NCBI GenBank assembly: GCA_012845835.1
Contig: JABAKD010000030.1
Coordinates: 11,415,715 to 11,479,714, forward strand
Direction of reading: 5' to 3'
Origin: Undaria pinnatifida
Lineage: Eukaryota > Sar > Phaeophyceae > Laminariales > Alariaceae
Length of the DNA: 64,000 nucleotides
The notes beneath the pieces were generated by a model, which was not told the origin of the DNA, ran no database searches, and saw only the letters and a program-made list of their open reading frames with translations. Both the position numbers and the translations under genes were made by a program. Shown piece after piece: positions 54,601 through 64,000 of the stretch (positions are counted from its first letter, which is position 1; each line of letters opens with the position of its first letter).

Positions 54601-57008
54601 ACTGGATCAGCGAGGCCATTCGATATTTTGAACTTCCGGGTGCAAAGGACACCCCACGTCCAAAACTCGAAATAGTGGTCTCCCTCAGTATGCCTAGAAA
54701 AAAAAAACGAGGAAAGACCAAACTACTTGGAAATGCACTAGAACTTCTGCACTAATCCAGACATAGATGGCAAGAAGAGGATTTACCTTATGAGGGGGTA
54801 GAAACTTCGAGGAAGCCCCTGCCCATGCTGCTCTCGCACGATGTTGCGGTGAACAAACGGCCAAATACAAATAAAAAAATGACAAGCGATTCATATTCCA
54901 GACTCGCTTCATATGTATGATACCTCGCGGGCGTCTACCGCCTTCGGTGTGCCTTAGCCTGGCGGGCAGAACAGCAATACAGCAGGACTGGCCCTGAACC
55001 CGGTTCAATTTTACACCCTCGAAATGTAGGCATTCGCGCGAGAGGCAACAGGGCCGTACACTGCAGGAGCTCCGGCCATGCGCTACGTCGGGCACAAACC
55101 AAACAAAAACAAATGTGTGATCGAAAAATTGGAGCCTCTCCCATCAGGACGACAGAGCGGGAGCGAGCGCGCGACGAACTATGTCAGAGCCCCAGCTCTA
55201 TGACCGCAAAGCGCGCCGGGATAGGAGGAATCTCGTGGGCGCTTTCCCCCGGCTAGTTGTGCTGCAGTTGGGTTGGCTGTTGGGATGCTGCTTGGCTGTG
55301 TGTTGTGCTATTGGTTTTGTTTTGTGGTGTGTTGTGTGCTGTGTCTGCTCGATCGTCGGAAACAAACGAGGGCTCCTTTTCAAGTAATAGATCGTGGAGG
55401 CACGCCGCTCCACGAGTGCCTCTGACCACCACCACCGTTGGTGGTGGTGTTGTACACATAGGTTGAATACTTCGGGTTCGTGATACACCAACCGGCTTGC
55501 CGTTGCTGGGTTGAGCGTTGCTATTACGGCGGGCTTCGTGCTGTGCTGCTGCTGCAGTGTGTCTGTGTTGGCGTTGCCTCGAGCGTGTCATCTGAAATAC
55601 TGTTTGCTGGAAAATACTCGGAAATTTGCTTCAAAATATGCACTTGGGCCAAAAGGTGCTCTGGTGCATATATTGGGAAAATCCACATCTCACGCTGGTC
55701 GTTACGTCAAAAAAAATTACCCATTTTTTTCACGACAGGGCTTAATTCAGTTTAGATCCAAATATATAGGCCTATCGTTAGGCTTAAATATGTCAATCAA
55801 TACGTAAAGTACACTAGTCTATAGCGCCGGTTGAACCACTGCTATTTATAATGCCGGTAAGTTCGCTAGACACGACTACAGCTCTCAATGATAGTAACTG
55901 GCACCAGTTTTCCAATAGTAGTGTGTGCTACTCAATGCCGGTTTTTGGGCTGCCGCATACCTACTCCCCAAAAGTTAAAAGCTTTGTGGCAGGTGAATAG
56001 TGCAATGTCTTTGCTTCTCGTACGAAACGTGCTGCTGTACAGCACCAGTCCCAGAGCGCAGAGCAGCAGGGTACACATGGACGCACGAGCCTGTGCGGCC
56101 CAGTGCTGTGTGATACGAAGGGATCAAGTAGTAGGCGCTGATCTCTTGCTTTCTTCGCTGTTACTTCGATTTTTGTCGTTTTTCTCGGGTATCTATTTTT
56201 TGGTGCCGGTTGAATGGTGCCACTGCCCTCTACAATGCCGAGAAAATAGCTTAGTGCGAATAGCTCGATTCTCAAAAGTCCTTAATAGTGCTGGTATTTG
56301 GGGCGGCACGTTTGGAGTCCCCAACTGACTTACAAAAGGAACACAGAAAACAACACACCCGCGCATCACGCACGACAGCCAAACCAGTGGCCAGCTACGA
56401 ACGGCCGTATAGCAGCAGAGCAGCAGCAGTAGCACCAACAGCAGCAGCAGGCAAACAGAGCAGAGCAACAGCTCCCCCCCTCCTGACGCATGGCGAGATT
56501 GATGTTGTGAGAGGTATCGAGCATTGTCAGCTGACAATAAATTGCTGACCATGCTCGTATGTTTTCTGTCGCGTGCGCAACGGGCTGGTAAGCCAGAAGG
56601 CTGCTCGTGCTAGTCGGCCCAAAGAGTCCGTAAAAGCAAGAAGCTACTCGGGACAAGAAGCATGAAAAAAGCTAGCCGTCTGAATGGCAATAAACTAAAA
56701 GCAAGAAGCTAGTCGGGCCGGGAAGTCTGAATAAAAAGCCGGTCGGACCAAAGAGCCCTGTGAAAGCGAGCCCGCTTGGGCTGCTCGTATCGGTCACGCT
56801 AGACGAGTGTATATATATATTAATATATGATCTGTGTATTTCACGACATATATATTCCCGGTGTGCATGATCTGCATGGCCTGTAAATAATGTTGCCCTC
56901 AATGATACAGCCGGATGACCTCAAAGATGCAGCACGTGTTTCCTGGTTCCGGAGTGTACTGTTTAAAATGAAGATCCTGCACAATACATCGTAACCACAG
57001 ACATATAG
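54601..57008. other. No gene recognised
   Basis: 2.4 kb of unassigned sequence. Notable only for a 68-codon frame at 55181-55387 with a hydrophobic stretch, weak direct similarity between segments near 55.82-55.97 and 56.20-56.33 kb (GTGCCGGTTGAA, AATGCCG motifs), CAGCAGCAG runs near 56420-56450, and short AAAGCAAGAAGCTA repeats at 56632 and 56697. I support no gene. Confidence 0.4.
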
Positions 57009-57209
57009 ATGCAGGACAAAGATTATCAAGATCATCTACAACAGATCGTGATCCGTCCATTGCGTACAGCTTCACGTAGCTTCTGGGGTACGGTTGACGT
57101 TAATGGAGTGTTGTCGGCGTTGACATTCGAGCGCCACACTCTACAGCAAGCATTTTACGTGCGCATGAAACAGCTTGCAAATGAATTGGAGCAAAGCGAA
57201 AAGTTGTGA
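57009..57209 (+). CDS. Short hypothetical frame, 66 codons
   Basis: The ATG follows an in-frame TAG directly. The sequence has normal amino-acid mix and a likely C-terminal helix (TLQQAFYVRMKQLANELEQ). No family is recognised. It could be a decayed transposon fragment or a chance frame; the only support is composition. Confidence 0.2.
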   Translation: MQDKDYQDHLQQIVIRPLRTASRSFWGTVDVNGVLSALTFERHTLQQAFYVRMKQLANELEQSEKL

Positions 57210-57439
57210 ACGAATGCCACTGGCAGTGCTATGATATACAAGTACGCCCCGTGAAGACTGTGTATGATGAGCAGCACAGGAGCGATCAACCTGTCTTGCT
57301 AATTTGTGCACGTTGGATTGGGATAGTGCGTGGTTTATGATGCTGCTGATTAGCTGCTACTGAGAAGACGGCATTATGTACGAGCAAAACACAGGTGTCG
57401 TTGGTGTATCCAACCCTTGTGTACTGCTGATAATGCTGT

Positions 57440-58275
57440 ACGTTGTATGTATATGTATACTTGTGATTTTTTCTCTTCCTTCGGGCACATCTCTCCGTGC
57501 TCGCACCTTTGTCCCAAACATCGGATGGGGTGGGCGCAATTAGACCGTTGGGGTCACGTTGCCGGAGGTTTGGGCGCGATCCGTGACGTGTCGCGCGTGG
57601 CAAGCCTTTTTAACTTTTTTGGCCTTGGGCACACTAGAGGCAAATCCCCGGGTTTCCGCAACATTCCCGGGGATTGGGGATCTGCATCTCCTATCCCCGC
57701 GTACGCACGTAAGATTTTGATGCAAACCGGGCTTTTCTGCTCGTAGAGCGTACACGTTTCATTTCCTCTTTTTGCACAGAGCACCACGCTACGATCCTGC
57801 CGCCCAGCAGCGGTCCAGCCCCCTAGCAGCAGCAGCCTGCAACTCTATGCGCGTGTGGCTGCTGTTGTAGTAGCTGATTCTTTGATCGGAGCGTGGCATT
57901 TGTCACCCGACCACATCCCATCTGGTGTGCTGCCGCTTCGGGCGCATCTCCATTGCATGTCCATGGAACGCGCCAATTTGGTCGTTAATATAAGAAATTT
58001 TTTGATAGTAATTTATATACAAACCCATCCTTACATTTACGACCAAAGAGGCAGTATTTTCCCGTACTACATACCAGAGGGGTATTGTTTTGTGTCGGAG
58101 ATCACAACGCTACGTGTGCAACCTTACCGCACAGCAGCAGTAGTGGGATACATCATGTACATGCGCGTGGCGAGTCCTTGCTATGCTGAGGCGAATTGCT
58201 TTCGTCTCCACGAGGGGACGATTTTGAATCGGACGACGATCAAAACAATCCAGCGTAATTTTTCTTGACTCTAAA
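57440..58275 (-). repeat. R1 repeat, long copy, inverted relative of 3.7-4.3 kb
   Basis: Reads as the complement of 3970-4290 (57450-57780) followed by the complement of the CTGCTGCTAGGGGGCTGG block (57780-57900). A segment related to 1155-1440 follows (57900-58260). It thus joins, in one copy, pieces that are separate at the left end of the window, and probably shows the fuller element. No protein is encoded. Confidence 0.65.
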
Positions 58276-58304
58276 AAGCAAGCAGCAGTGGATATAGGCG
58301 CTGA

Positions 58305-58545
58305 TGGCACCACGCTACGATCCTGCCGCCCAGCAGCGGTCCAGCCCCCTAGCATCAGCAGCCTGCAACTCTATGAGCGTGTGGCTGCTGTTATATAAGC
58401 TGATTCTTTGATCGGAGCGTGGCGTTTGTCACCCTACCATACCTCATATTTCCGCTGTGCTGCCGCTTCGTGCGCATCTCCATTGCATGTCCATAGATCG
58501 CGTCAATTTGGGCGGTAGTATAGGAACCTGTTTAATAGTAATATA
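58305..58545 (-). repeat. R1 repeat, shorter tandem copy
   Basis: Repeats CACCACGCTACGATCCTGCC, CAGCCCCCTAGCA and TTGATCGGAGCGTGGCRTTTG from 57780-58000 in the same orientation, then fades at about 58545. Confidence 0.65.
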
Positions 58546-58555
58546 TATTATAAAA

Positions 58556-58960
58556 AATGAAAATACACTCCAGCTGTGAGATCGAAGATTTCGTCGAAAC
58601 TCATCTTTGCAAGCTGTGTGTGATACTCCGATCGCGCGTATTACGAGTTGTGTGTCCTCATTAAGGATATAGGTCGGCGACTCCCCTTACAACTACAGTG
58701 TAGCTATCAGGGTCAAGAGGGTGATTTTAGTCAGCCTGTGCGCGGAAACTATAAAACCCGTTTCTGAGGGGGACAAAATCTGACAGCTGTGGAGGGAAAT
58801 GTATCCTTTTATCAAGTGAATCTTGTAAGTCGAATAACCGGTGAGGGGGGGGGGCGAGTTTTGAAGGACGTGGGGGCCTGGTTTTGATCAAAAGCGAGCG
58901 GGTTTGGAGGGGGGGGGGGGGGGGGGGAGGGGAAGGGGGGGCAATTTGTGCATGTAAGCT
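58556..58960 (+). repeat. R2 repeat, copy 2, with G-rich end
   Basis: AAAATACACTCCAGCTGTGA through GGATATAGGTCGGCGACTCC, CTACAGTGTAGCTATCAGGG and GGCCTGGTTTTGATCAAAAG, collinear with 4726-5060, ending in poly-G (about 58908-58940). It keeps the same strand as copy 1. Confidence 0.75.
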
Positions 58961-58999
58961 ATAAATCCTTTCAAGGGGATAAATGTGACGGTTTTGGAA

Positions 59000-59270
59000 G
59001 GAAAAAAAAAAAAAAAAAAATGCACCGGTTTATTATTGGGGGGGGTGTATATTATAAAAAATGAAAATACACTCCAGCTGTGAGATCGAAGATTTCGTCG
59101 AAACTCATCTTTGCAAGCTGTGTGTGATACTCCGATCGCGCGCATTACGAGTTGTGTGTCCTCATTAAGGATATAGGTCGGCGACTCCCCTTACAACTAC
59201 AGTGTAGCTATCAGGGTCAACAGGATGATTTTAGTCAGTCTGTGCGCGGAAACTATAAAACCCTATATAT
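59000..59270 (+). repeat. Poly-A run and R2 repeat, copy 3 (shorter)
   Basis: A run of A (about 59002-59020) precedes a third R2 copy starting near 59057. It is almost identical to copy 2 for ~200 bp and then breaks off at ACTATAAAACCC, passing into R1-like sequence. The short spacing suggests local duplication. Confidence 0.7.
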
Positions 59271-59562
59271 CAATCCATCCTTACATTTACGTCCAAATAG
59301 ACTGTATTTTCACGTACGTAACTGAGGGGTAATGTTATGGGTCGGAGATTTTGCTCACACCACAGATGACAGGGACCAGACAACATGAGGACAGCGCAAC
59401 GCTACGTGTACAACCTCGCCGCACAGCAGCAGCAGTAGGATACATCATGTACGTGCGCGTGGCGAGTCCTCGCTATGCTGAGGCGAGTTGTTTTCGTCTC
59501 CACGAGCGGACGATTTTGGATCGGACGACGATCAAAACAACCCAGCGTAATTTTTCTTGAAT
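59271..59562 (-). repeat. R1 repeat fragment
   Basis: Matches 58020-58275 in the same orientation: ATCCATCCTTACATTTACG, CGCACAGCAGCAGCAGTAGG, CGTGGCGAGTCCTCGCTATG and CGATCAAAACAACCCAGCGT. Non-coding. Confidence 0.65.
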
Positions 59563-61205
59563 CTAAAAAACAAACAGCAGTGGATATAGGCGCTGATGCT
59601 CCATGAGAAAGGGCTTCTCTGTCTCAGCGACAATAGAAGCCCTACAGTTCCTCATTCCGCGCACTCTCTGCGACGAACTGGTGGTGAAGGGGGATGATTG
59701 CCCTTCCTGGCGTATATCACTCGTCGTGAAGTTCAATATCTGGCTCAACAAGACACGAAGAGTACCTATTCTGAAATTAATTGCTGATTTCCATACGAAA
59801 CAACAGGAAACAGTAAAAACATCAAAATCACGGTAGAAAGACGGCGCACGGAACAACTGCTGACTTTGTTTTTTTTGCCGGTTGAACATCCACCTTTCGT
59901 CCTTTTATTTTTACCCCACGCAATTTATTTCTGCATAAGATTCGCCCGGACAAAAAGTCCGCATCGTACGAGTACTGGCGCTGGACACGTACTCATGGGA
60001 TTACCACTTACTTATTTACGGCTCTCCACCACAACGGGGAGAGAGCGAACCGTACCCGGGAGGGCGCCTCTCCGCACTCCGCTTCTCGAGCTGCGGACAA
60101 GAACATAGTTTTCACGACCACCATGTACATCTTATTTGCCCACAGACAGTCAGATGGTGGATGCTTGGGTTTCGTTTTTGCGCCACTCCCTTAGGCACTT
60201 CCCGGAGGAGAACCTTGTATGCTGTATCATTTCGCATATTTCATTATATTTGCGTGCAAATCTCTTTTGTACTTGCGTCGGCATCCTAAGAGTAGTTTTG
60301 TCCCGTCAAGGTGTTTCTGGACTACAGTAGTTTTTAATATGGGTGTATAAGTCCTTCACAGCTGTCCGTTAAGAGGCAAGGGTGCCGTCAACTGATGTAC
60401 CCGGTATGTCTTTGACGTGTGGCGTGCCCCAAATGCAGTGTAAAAAAAAACAGTACAGCAAAACTCCTGCTGTCCATGCCTGTTGGCAGTTATTGATACA
60501 AAAAAATACGAGTACGCATAATATACGAGAGCACAAACTACGTGAAGATGAATGACTGGTACCTGATACATAACAGACCCTCGAACTATCCGTGTTGCGG
60601 GATAACAGAATGGAATGTCTCCCCCTTCCCCCCCATCGTATAGCATTACCATACTACAACTGCTACTACTATTGTTGAAGGTACTCATGGAGGTATACGG
60701 GAGAAGAGGCTCTTGGTGAGCGGTTTGAAAACTGGGCAATTGAGAGATATTGTTGGGTTCTTGATGCAATGGGCCGTTGTTGCGTGGTATCATACAGCAT
60801 GTTTTTGTCCTGTTGTCAACAGTAGTGGTATTTCGTAACTTGAAATGTTAGTGGTAAATGCTTTACGAGCTGACGATGAATGCATGAAGAGAGCAGTTCA
60901 GCCTATGCCGACCTAATGGAACGATCCATCTCCTCCTTGTACGGAGTCAGTCTTGCGGCAGAGACGGTTGATTCACCAAGCTTGAAGGAGGATAGTGTGG
61001 GGTTCCCGAGCTGCCGTGACGCCATGAGACCGGAAGGAGGGAGCCACAGCGAGGGCATCACCAGCAGTAGTGTTCGGGGCATTGAGATTGAAATGTGTAT
61101 GATGCTGGGTGATCGATTTTGTTGTTTGAACTTTGATTGTGACCTGCTTGAGTTTGACTTGATTGTTTTTCTTGTTTTTGTTGTAGGACGAGGCTTGCTT
61201 ATTGT
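59563..61205. other. No gene recognised
   Basis: Unassigned. Frames at 59603-59836 and 60880-61248 have fair composition but match no family I know. Neither has supporting context. Remaining sequence is AT-rich. Confidence 0.4.
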
Positions 61206-61210
61206 ACCTT

Positions 61211-61515
61211 GTCGCTCCGGTGGCGTATCAGGTTATCCTCGAGCCTGATATAGGTCAGTTTCGTGAGTTCGAATCCCCCTGAGTGCATGCTCGTATAAAT
61301 TCGTGGGGACTTTTTCTAGCGCATAAATTGACTTGCGGAAAGCGCGAGAGCGTGAGTTAGCAATACTTGATGAAAATCGACGAGCAGTAGGATTGCTGAA
61401 CCCTAAACACGATAAGAATTGAAGGCAAAGAACCGGGGGAGGAGAAGGGACGACACCTGTGACCACGGTTTGTCCAGAAGCTGGAAAGTAGATGTGTGTG
61501 AAAGAAAAAAAAAAA
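61211..61515 (+). mobile_element. tRNA-derived SINE, copy 2
   Basis: Head with A-box TGGCGTATCAGG (61221-61232) and B-box near GAGTTCGAATCC (61266-61276). The body is collinear with copy 1 (CAAATTGACTTGCGGAAAGC-like, GTGAGTTAGCAATACTTGAT, CACCTGTGACCACGG, GTCCAGAAGCTGGAAAGTA), and it ends in an A run at 61505-61515. The start is set by comparison with copy 1. No clear target duplication, so it is probably older or eroded at the edges. Confidence 0.85.
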
Positions 61516-61829
61516 TGTTGGTACGACACATCTTGGCCAATGGCAAAGCGCCCGAGATTGAACTGGCCACGAGCTGCGCAGAGGCGCGTTCGGTCTAATT
61601 TGAGTATTCCTGACTTGAGTATCATTCCGCTGACGCGTTGGTTATGCGTTGTCTGCGGTCGCACGGGCTTACCCCATATGCTTATACTTGCATTATGTGT
61701 AGCACCCATGTTATGCGTACTCGTCAGCGATAATGAAGGACGAGGTATAGTTTGATTGTGCGAGTTGATCATGTTTGTTTGAGTCGGTATCGCTGTATTG
61801 GATAATGTCGTCTTAATCTGGCAGACGCC
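61516..61829. other. No gene recognised
   Basis: Short unassigned stretch after the SINE. A B-box-like sequence is visible on the minus strand near 61550, without a matching tRNA fold. Confidence 0.4.
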
Positions 61830-61835
61830 CTTAAG

Positions 61836-62123
61836 ATGGCGATGTTCTTGCGGTATGTGTGGAATTTTAATATTCCGGGGTTAGGTACGACGTACATAAC
61901 GGCTTTCGAGGATAACGAGGGGGCGAAGACCCTGGCACAAAACCCATTGTGCACGTCGAACTCGAAGCACATCGACGTGCGACCCCCCTTTATGCCAAAG
62001 CTTGTTTTTTGGAGGGCCATTTGGTCATTCGAGACTGAGTTTTTGAGCAGTGCAACGTCCCGTCGTTACGTGTGTTACACGTTTCGTCGAGCAGCGTGCG
62101 GAGTAAGAGTAGAATGAGTTTCT
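61836..62123 (+). pseudogene. Copia RNase H remnant (third family)
   Basis: FLRYVWNFNIPGLGTTYITA followed by FEDNEGAKTLAQNP and NSKHIDVRPPF are the C-terminal copia RNase H motifs. The first two thirds of the domain and all of RT are missing. After the SKHIDVR motif the sequence drifts and the usual ADILTK segment is not recognisable. It differs in sequence from the copia families at 22-28 kb. Confidence 0.75.
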
Positions 62124-62253
62124 GTGGTTGTTTTCATTTTCTTACAACACGGAGTTTTGTTTTTCTTGGTTCGGCTAGGCCCCGTACTGGGTACTAGTAT
62201 CTCGAGGAAATCGGGAATAATCGAATTTTATTTGAGTCGATTTTCGATAATTG

Positions 62254-62347
62254 TGTCATCTTTACCCGGACATTTTTGACAATAAAATTGTCGTTTTGTC
62301 ATTTTCACCTGGACATTTTTTGTAATAAAATTGTCGTTTTCACCCTG
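62254..62347. repeat. Two-copy ~44-bp tandem repeat
   Basis: TGTCATYTTYACCYGGACATTTTT...AATAAAATTGTCGTTTT occurs twice in tandem, followed by a partial TTCACCCTGG. Located between the copia remnant and the probable LTR. Confidence 0.75.
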
Positions 62348-62650
62348 GCAATGATTTTCGACAGTAGTTGATGTTTGCAACATGAGACTGTTGTTATTTT
62401 GTTTTGAGGCTTCAAGCATTTCATTTGAGGGTTTTGATTTTTGAGTGGACGATTTGAGTTTTGTATTGCGTTTTGGTTTTCGAATTTGGTCTGAGATTGG
62501 TTTTTGAGTTGCTGTTTTATTTTCTGGGTTTAAAGTACGATGAGTTCATTACGATGTGACGATGGATCAACACCCTGCGATGTCGTGCCTTGTCATGCAC
62601 AGAGCAGGGGGGATATTGGTATGTTCGTCGTGCGTAACGAGGAGGGGGGA

Positions 62651-62929
62651 TGTTGGTTGTCCTCATGAACACGACGGTTATCATCCATCTTATGTCAGGG
62701 AGCTCCATATATTGGTGAGGGGTTCATGCACAAGGTGTGAGAGGACTATTTGGCCGGATGTTTCCCGACATGGTTTTGCCATGAGTTGCCACTCGTTGTT
62801 TTGCTCCATAGGAGGCCGAGTCAGGCTCGACGGCTGGATAATATTAGAGAGAGTTCTGTGTCACTGTCTTGAATCGCCACCACGCCTTCCCGCGCCAGCT
62901 GCGTGTACACCTCTAGAGACTAATCAACA
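62651..62929 (+). mobile_element. Probable copia-type LTR (279 bp)
   Basis: A purine tract (GAGGAGGGGGGA) is followed directly by TGTTGGTTGTCC, and the block closes with CTAATCAACA, giving TGTTG...CAACA inverted ends as in the copia LTRs at 120 and 26570. The copia RNase H remnant lies upstream. The ~530-bp distance from it is longer than usual and no second copy confirms the ends. Confidence 0.4.
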
Positions 62930-63000
62930 CCCAGATACTATGGAACGTACAAGACCAACTGAAAATGGAAGAGGCAATTACTTCAAATACAATGCGTCTC

Positions 63001-64000
63001 TCACCGGGCGCCCCAAAAGCGTGCGACGTCGCGAACGCTCTCTTTTTCCTTCACCAGGCGGACACAAAGTTGACCGTCTCCATCCCTCGCGTACCCATAC
63101 ACTGCCGTCAAACGCCTCGAACAATGGCGGCTGAACAACGACAGAGTGTTGGCTCCTGTATCGCGCACCACAACCAAATCTCCTGAAGCCGCGCGGGGAA
63201 GGCTCGAGCCGCGCGTGACGTAATCCCCCTGAAAACACAGCGGGCCCGCCACATCTGTCAAAACAAACGTCCCCCCCAAAGATTTCCCCGTTCTCCCGTG
63301 CATCGACAATCGATGGCAGTATTTCCCAGGGCAATAGCTGGCGCGTACGAAAAGATCAGCCCCCACGTGCGTCACTAAGGTTTGGTGGATTGTAGACATG
63401 GGAGATTTTCGTGCCTCGTCGTCGCTGGCATCGGCAAAAGATCCGTCTGTCGTCGGTTTCCTTCTGGGAGGCGTGTCTGTCGCATCCCTCTCCTCTTCCT
63501 CTGCCGGACTTTGTTCGGGGACGTTATGCCGGACATACTCAACTACGCTGACTGTCAGCGCGCTCTTCGCCACAAGGGCTCTTCCGAATTCAGTCATGAC
63601 TGTGCGCTGTGTGTTCTCGAACAGCGTGGGTGCCGATTTTCTTAAAGCTGTCGCGTACTCGTTGAACGACGGGGACACTTCGTCTGAGTCGTAGTTCGCT
63701 GGCAGCCCCCCGCCAATGTCCAGCAGAGTCACCCTTCCCTTGCCCACTTCCCCATCCACGGTGTCCGCTATACTGCAGAGGGTGGCGACGCCCTCCGTTA
63801 ACTGGTCGAGGGAGCAACCTTGCGACCCGACGTGGGCGTGCAAAGCGATTAGCCACGGCCATTTTCGAAAAGCCTCCACTGCAGCCCGGATGTTCGATAG
63901 CGTGGCAGGCACCCCGAACTTGCTGGTCGGCACCGACACACTAAGCTCGGATATCGTGCCAGCCCCGACAAGGGGGTTAAATCTGATGCCGACACGCGCT
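63001..64000 (-). CDS. PLP-dependent decarboxylase, group IV (diaminopimelate/ornithine-type), 5' cut by window edge
   Basis: Catalyses removal of a carboxylate from a basic amino acid with pyridoxal phosphate; diaminopimelate, ornithine or arginine are family substrates and the choice is not fixed here. About 332 residues are visible. They begin in the barrel (RVGIRFNPLVGAG, then SKFGVP), followed by LHAHVGSQG (residues 53-61), LDIGGGLP (GGG 96-98, phosphate grip) and TEFGR (137-140). A 45-residue acidic/Pro insert follows. In the C-terminal beta domain, GPLCFQGDY has the dimer-interface catalytic Cys (about 255). The later DTGANTLSLFSRHCSR has Asn where GAY is common. The N-terminus with the PLP lysine is outside the window. 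No intron in the visible part. Stop TGA is at 63001-63003. Confidence 0.85.
   Translation of the reverse strand, partial: ARVGIRFNPLVGAGTISELSVSVPTSKFGVPATLSNIRAAVEAFRKWPWLIALHAHVGSQGCSLDQLTEGVATLCSIADTVDGEVGKGRVTLLDIGGGLPANYDSDEVSPSFNEYATALRKSAPTLFENTQRTVMTEFGRALVAKSALTVSVVEYVRHNVPEQSPAEEEERDATDTPPRRKPTTDGSFADASDDEARKSPMSTIHQTLVTHVGADLFVRASYCPGKYCHRLSMHGRTGKSLGGTFVLTDVAGPLCFQGDYVTRGSSLPRAASGDLVVVRDTGANTLSLFSRHCSRRLTAVYGYARDGDGQLCVRLVKEKESVRDVARFWGAR

Noticed and set aside
55181-55387. Small membrane protein of 68 codons
   Set aside because: Hydrophobic stretch, but no family, no context and simple TGT/GTG-rich base composition.

Overview
This window is eukaryotic nuclear DNA dominated by repeats. 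It carries fragments or copies of chromovirus-like Ty3/gypsy, Ty1/copia, APE-type LINE, tRNA-derived SINE, hAT and a long-inverted-repeat TA-inserting element, plus a long satellite array and one ordinary gene. No bacterial operon, rRNA or CRISPR is present. The only clear cellular gene, a decarboxylase cut by the right edge, shows no intron in the visible part and lies about 70 bp from a probable LTR. A repeat-rich algal or protist genome (red alga or stramenopile, for example) would fit, but the sequence alone does not fix the species.

Layout. 0-0.63 kb: 3' end and LTR of a copia element. 0.63-6.4 kb: dispersed non-coding repeats, an OTU-type cysteine protease domain on the minus strand (2.2-2.7 kb), G-rich DNA and a 500-N gap. 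6.4-22.13 kb: about 69 copies of a 204-bp satellite, nearly identical on the left and decaying to the right, interrupted by a non-autonomous hAT element with a perfect 8-bp target duplication. 22.1-28.9 kb: two broken copia elements in tandem. 29-37.2 kb: two almost identical 2.25-kb hAT copies in opposite orientation, each with its own 8-bp duplication. Between them are a foldback element inserted at TA and a 58-bp minisatellite. 37.2-40.5 kb: degenerate tandem repeats, a candidate miniature LTR element, a minisatellite and a 422-bp tandem duplication. 40.5-47.2 kb: a complete but dead Ty3/gypsy chromovirus with both LTRs; its 3' LTR is interrupted by a SINE. 47.8-54.6 kb: a truncated LINE 3' end (minus) and a near full-length LINE (plus). 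54.6-61.2 kb: mostly unassigned DNA plus relatives of the repeats at 1-5 kb. 61.2-63 kb: second SINE, a copia RNase H remnant and a probable LTR. 63.0-64.0 kb: the decarboxylase gene.

The transposon reading frames are mostly broken by stops, frameshifts and lost catalytic residues, so they do not work as a gene set. The nested insertions give a relative history: satellite before hAT; 422-bp duplication before gypsy before SINE; older tandem repeat before the miniature LTR-like insert. The two hAT copies look youngest, since they are nearly identical. Large spans (54.6-57.4, 48.3-50.0, 59.6-61.2 kb) hold no gene I can support.
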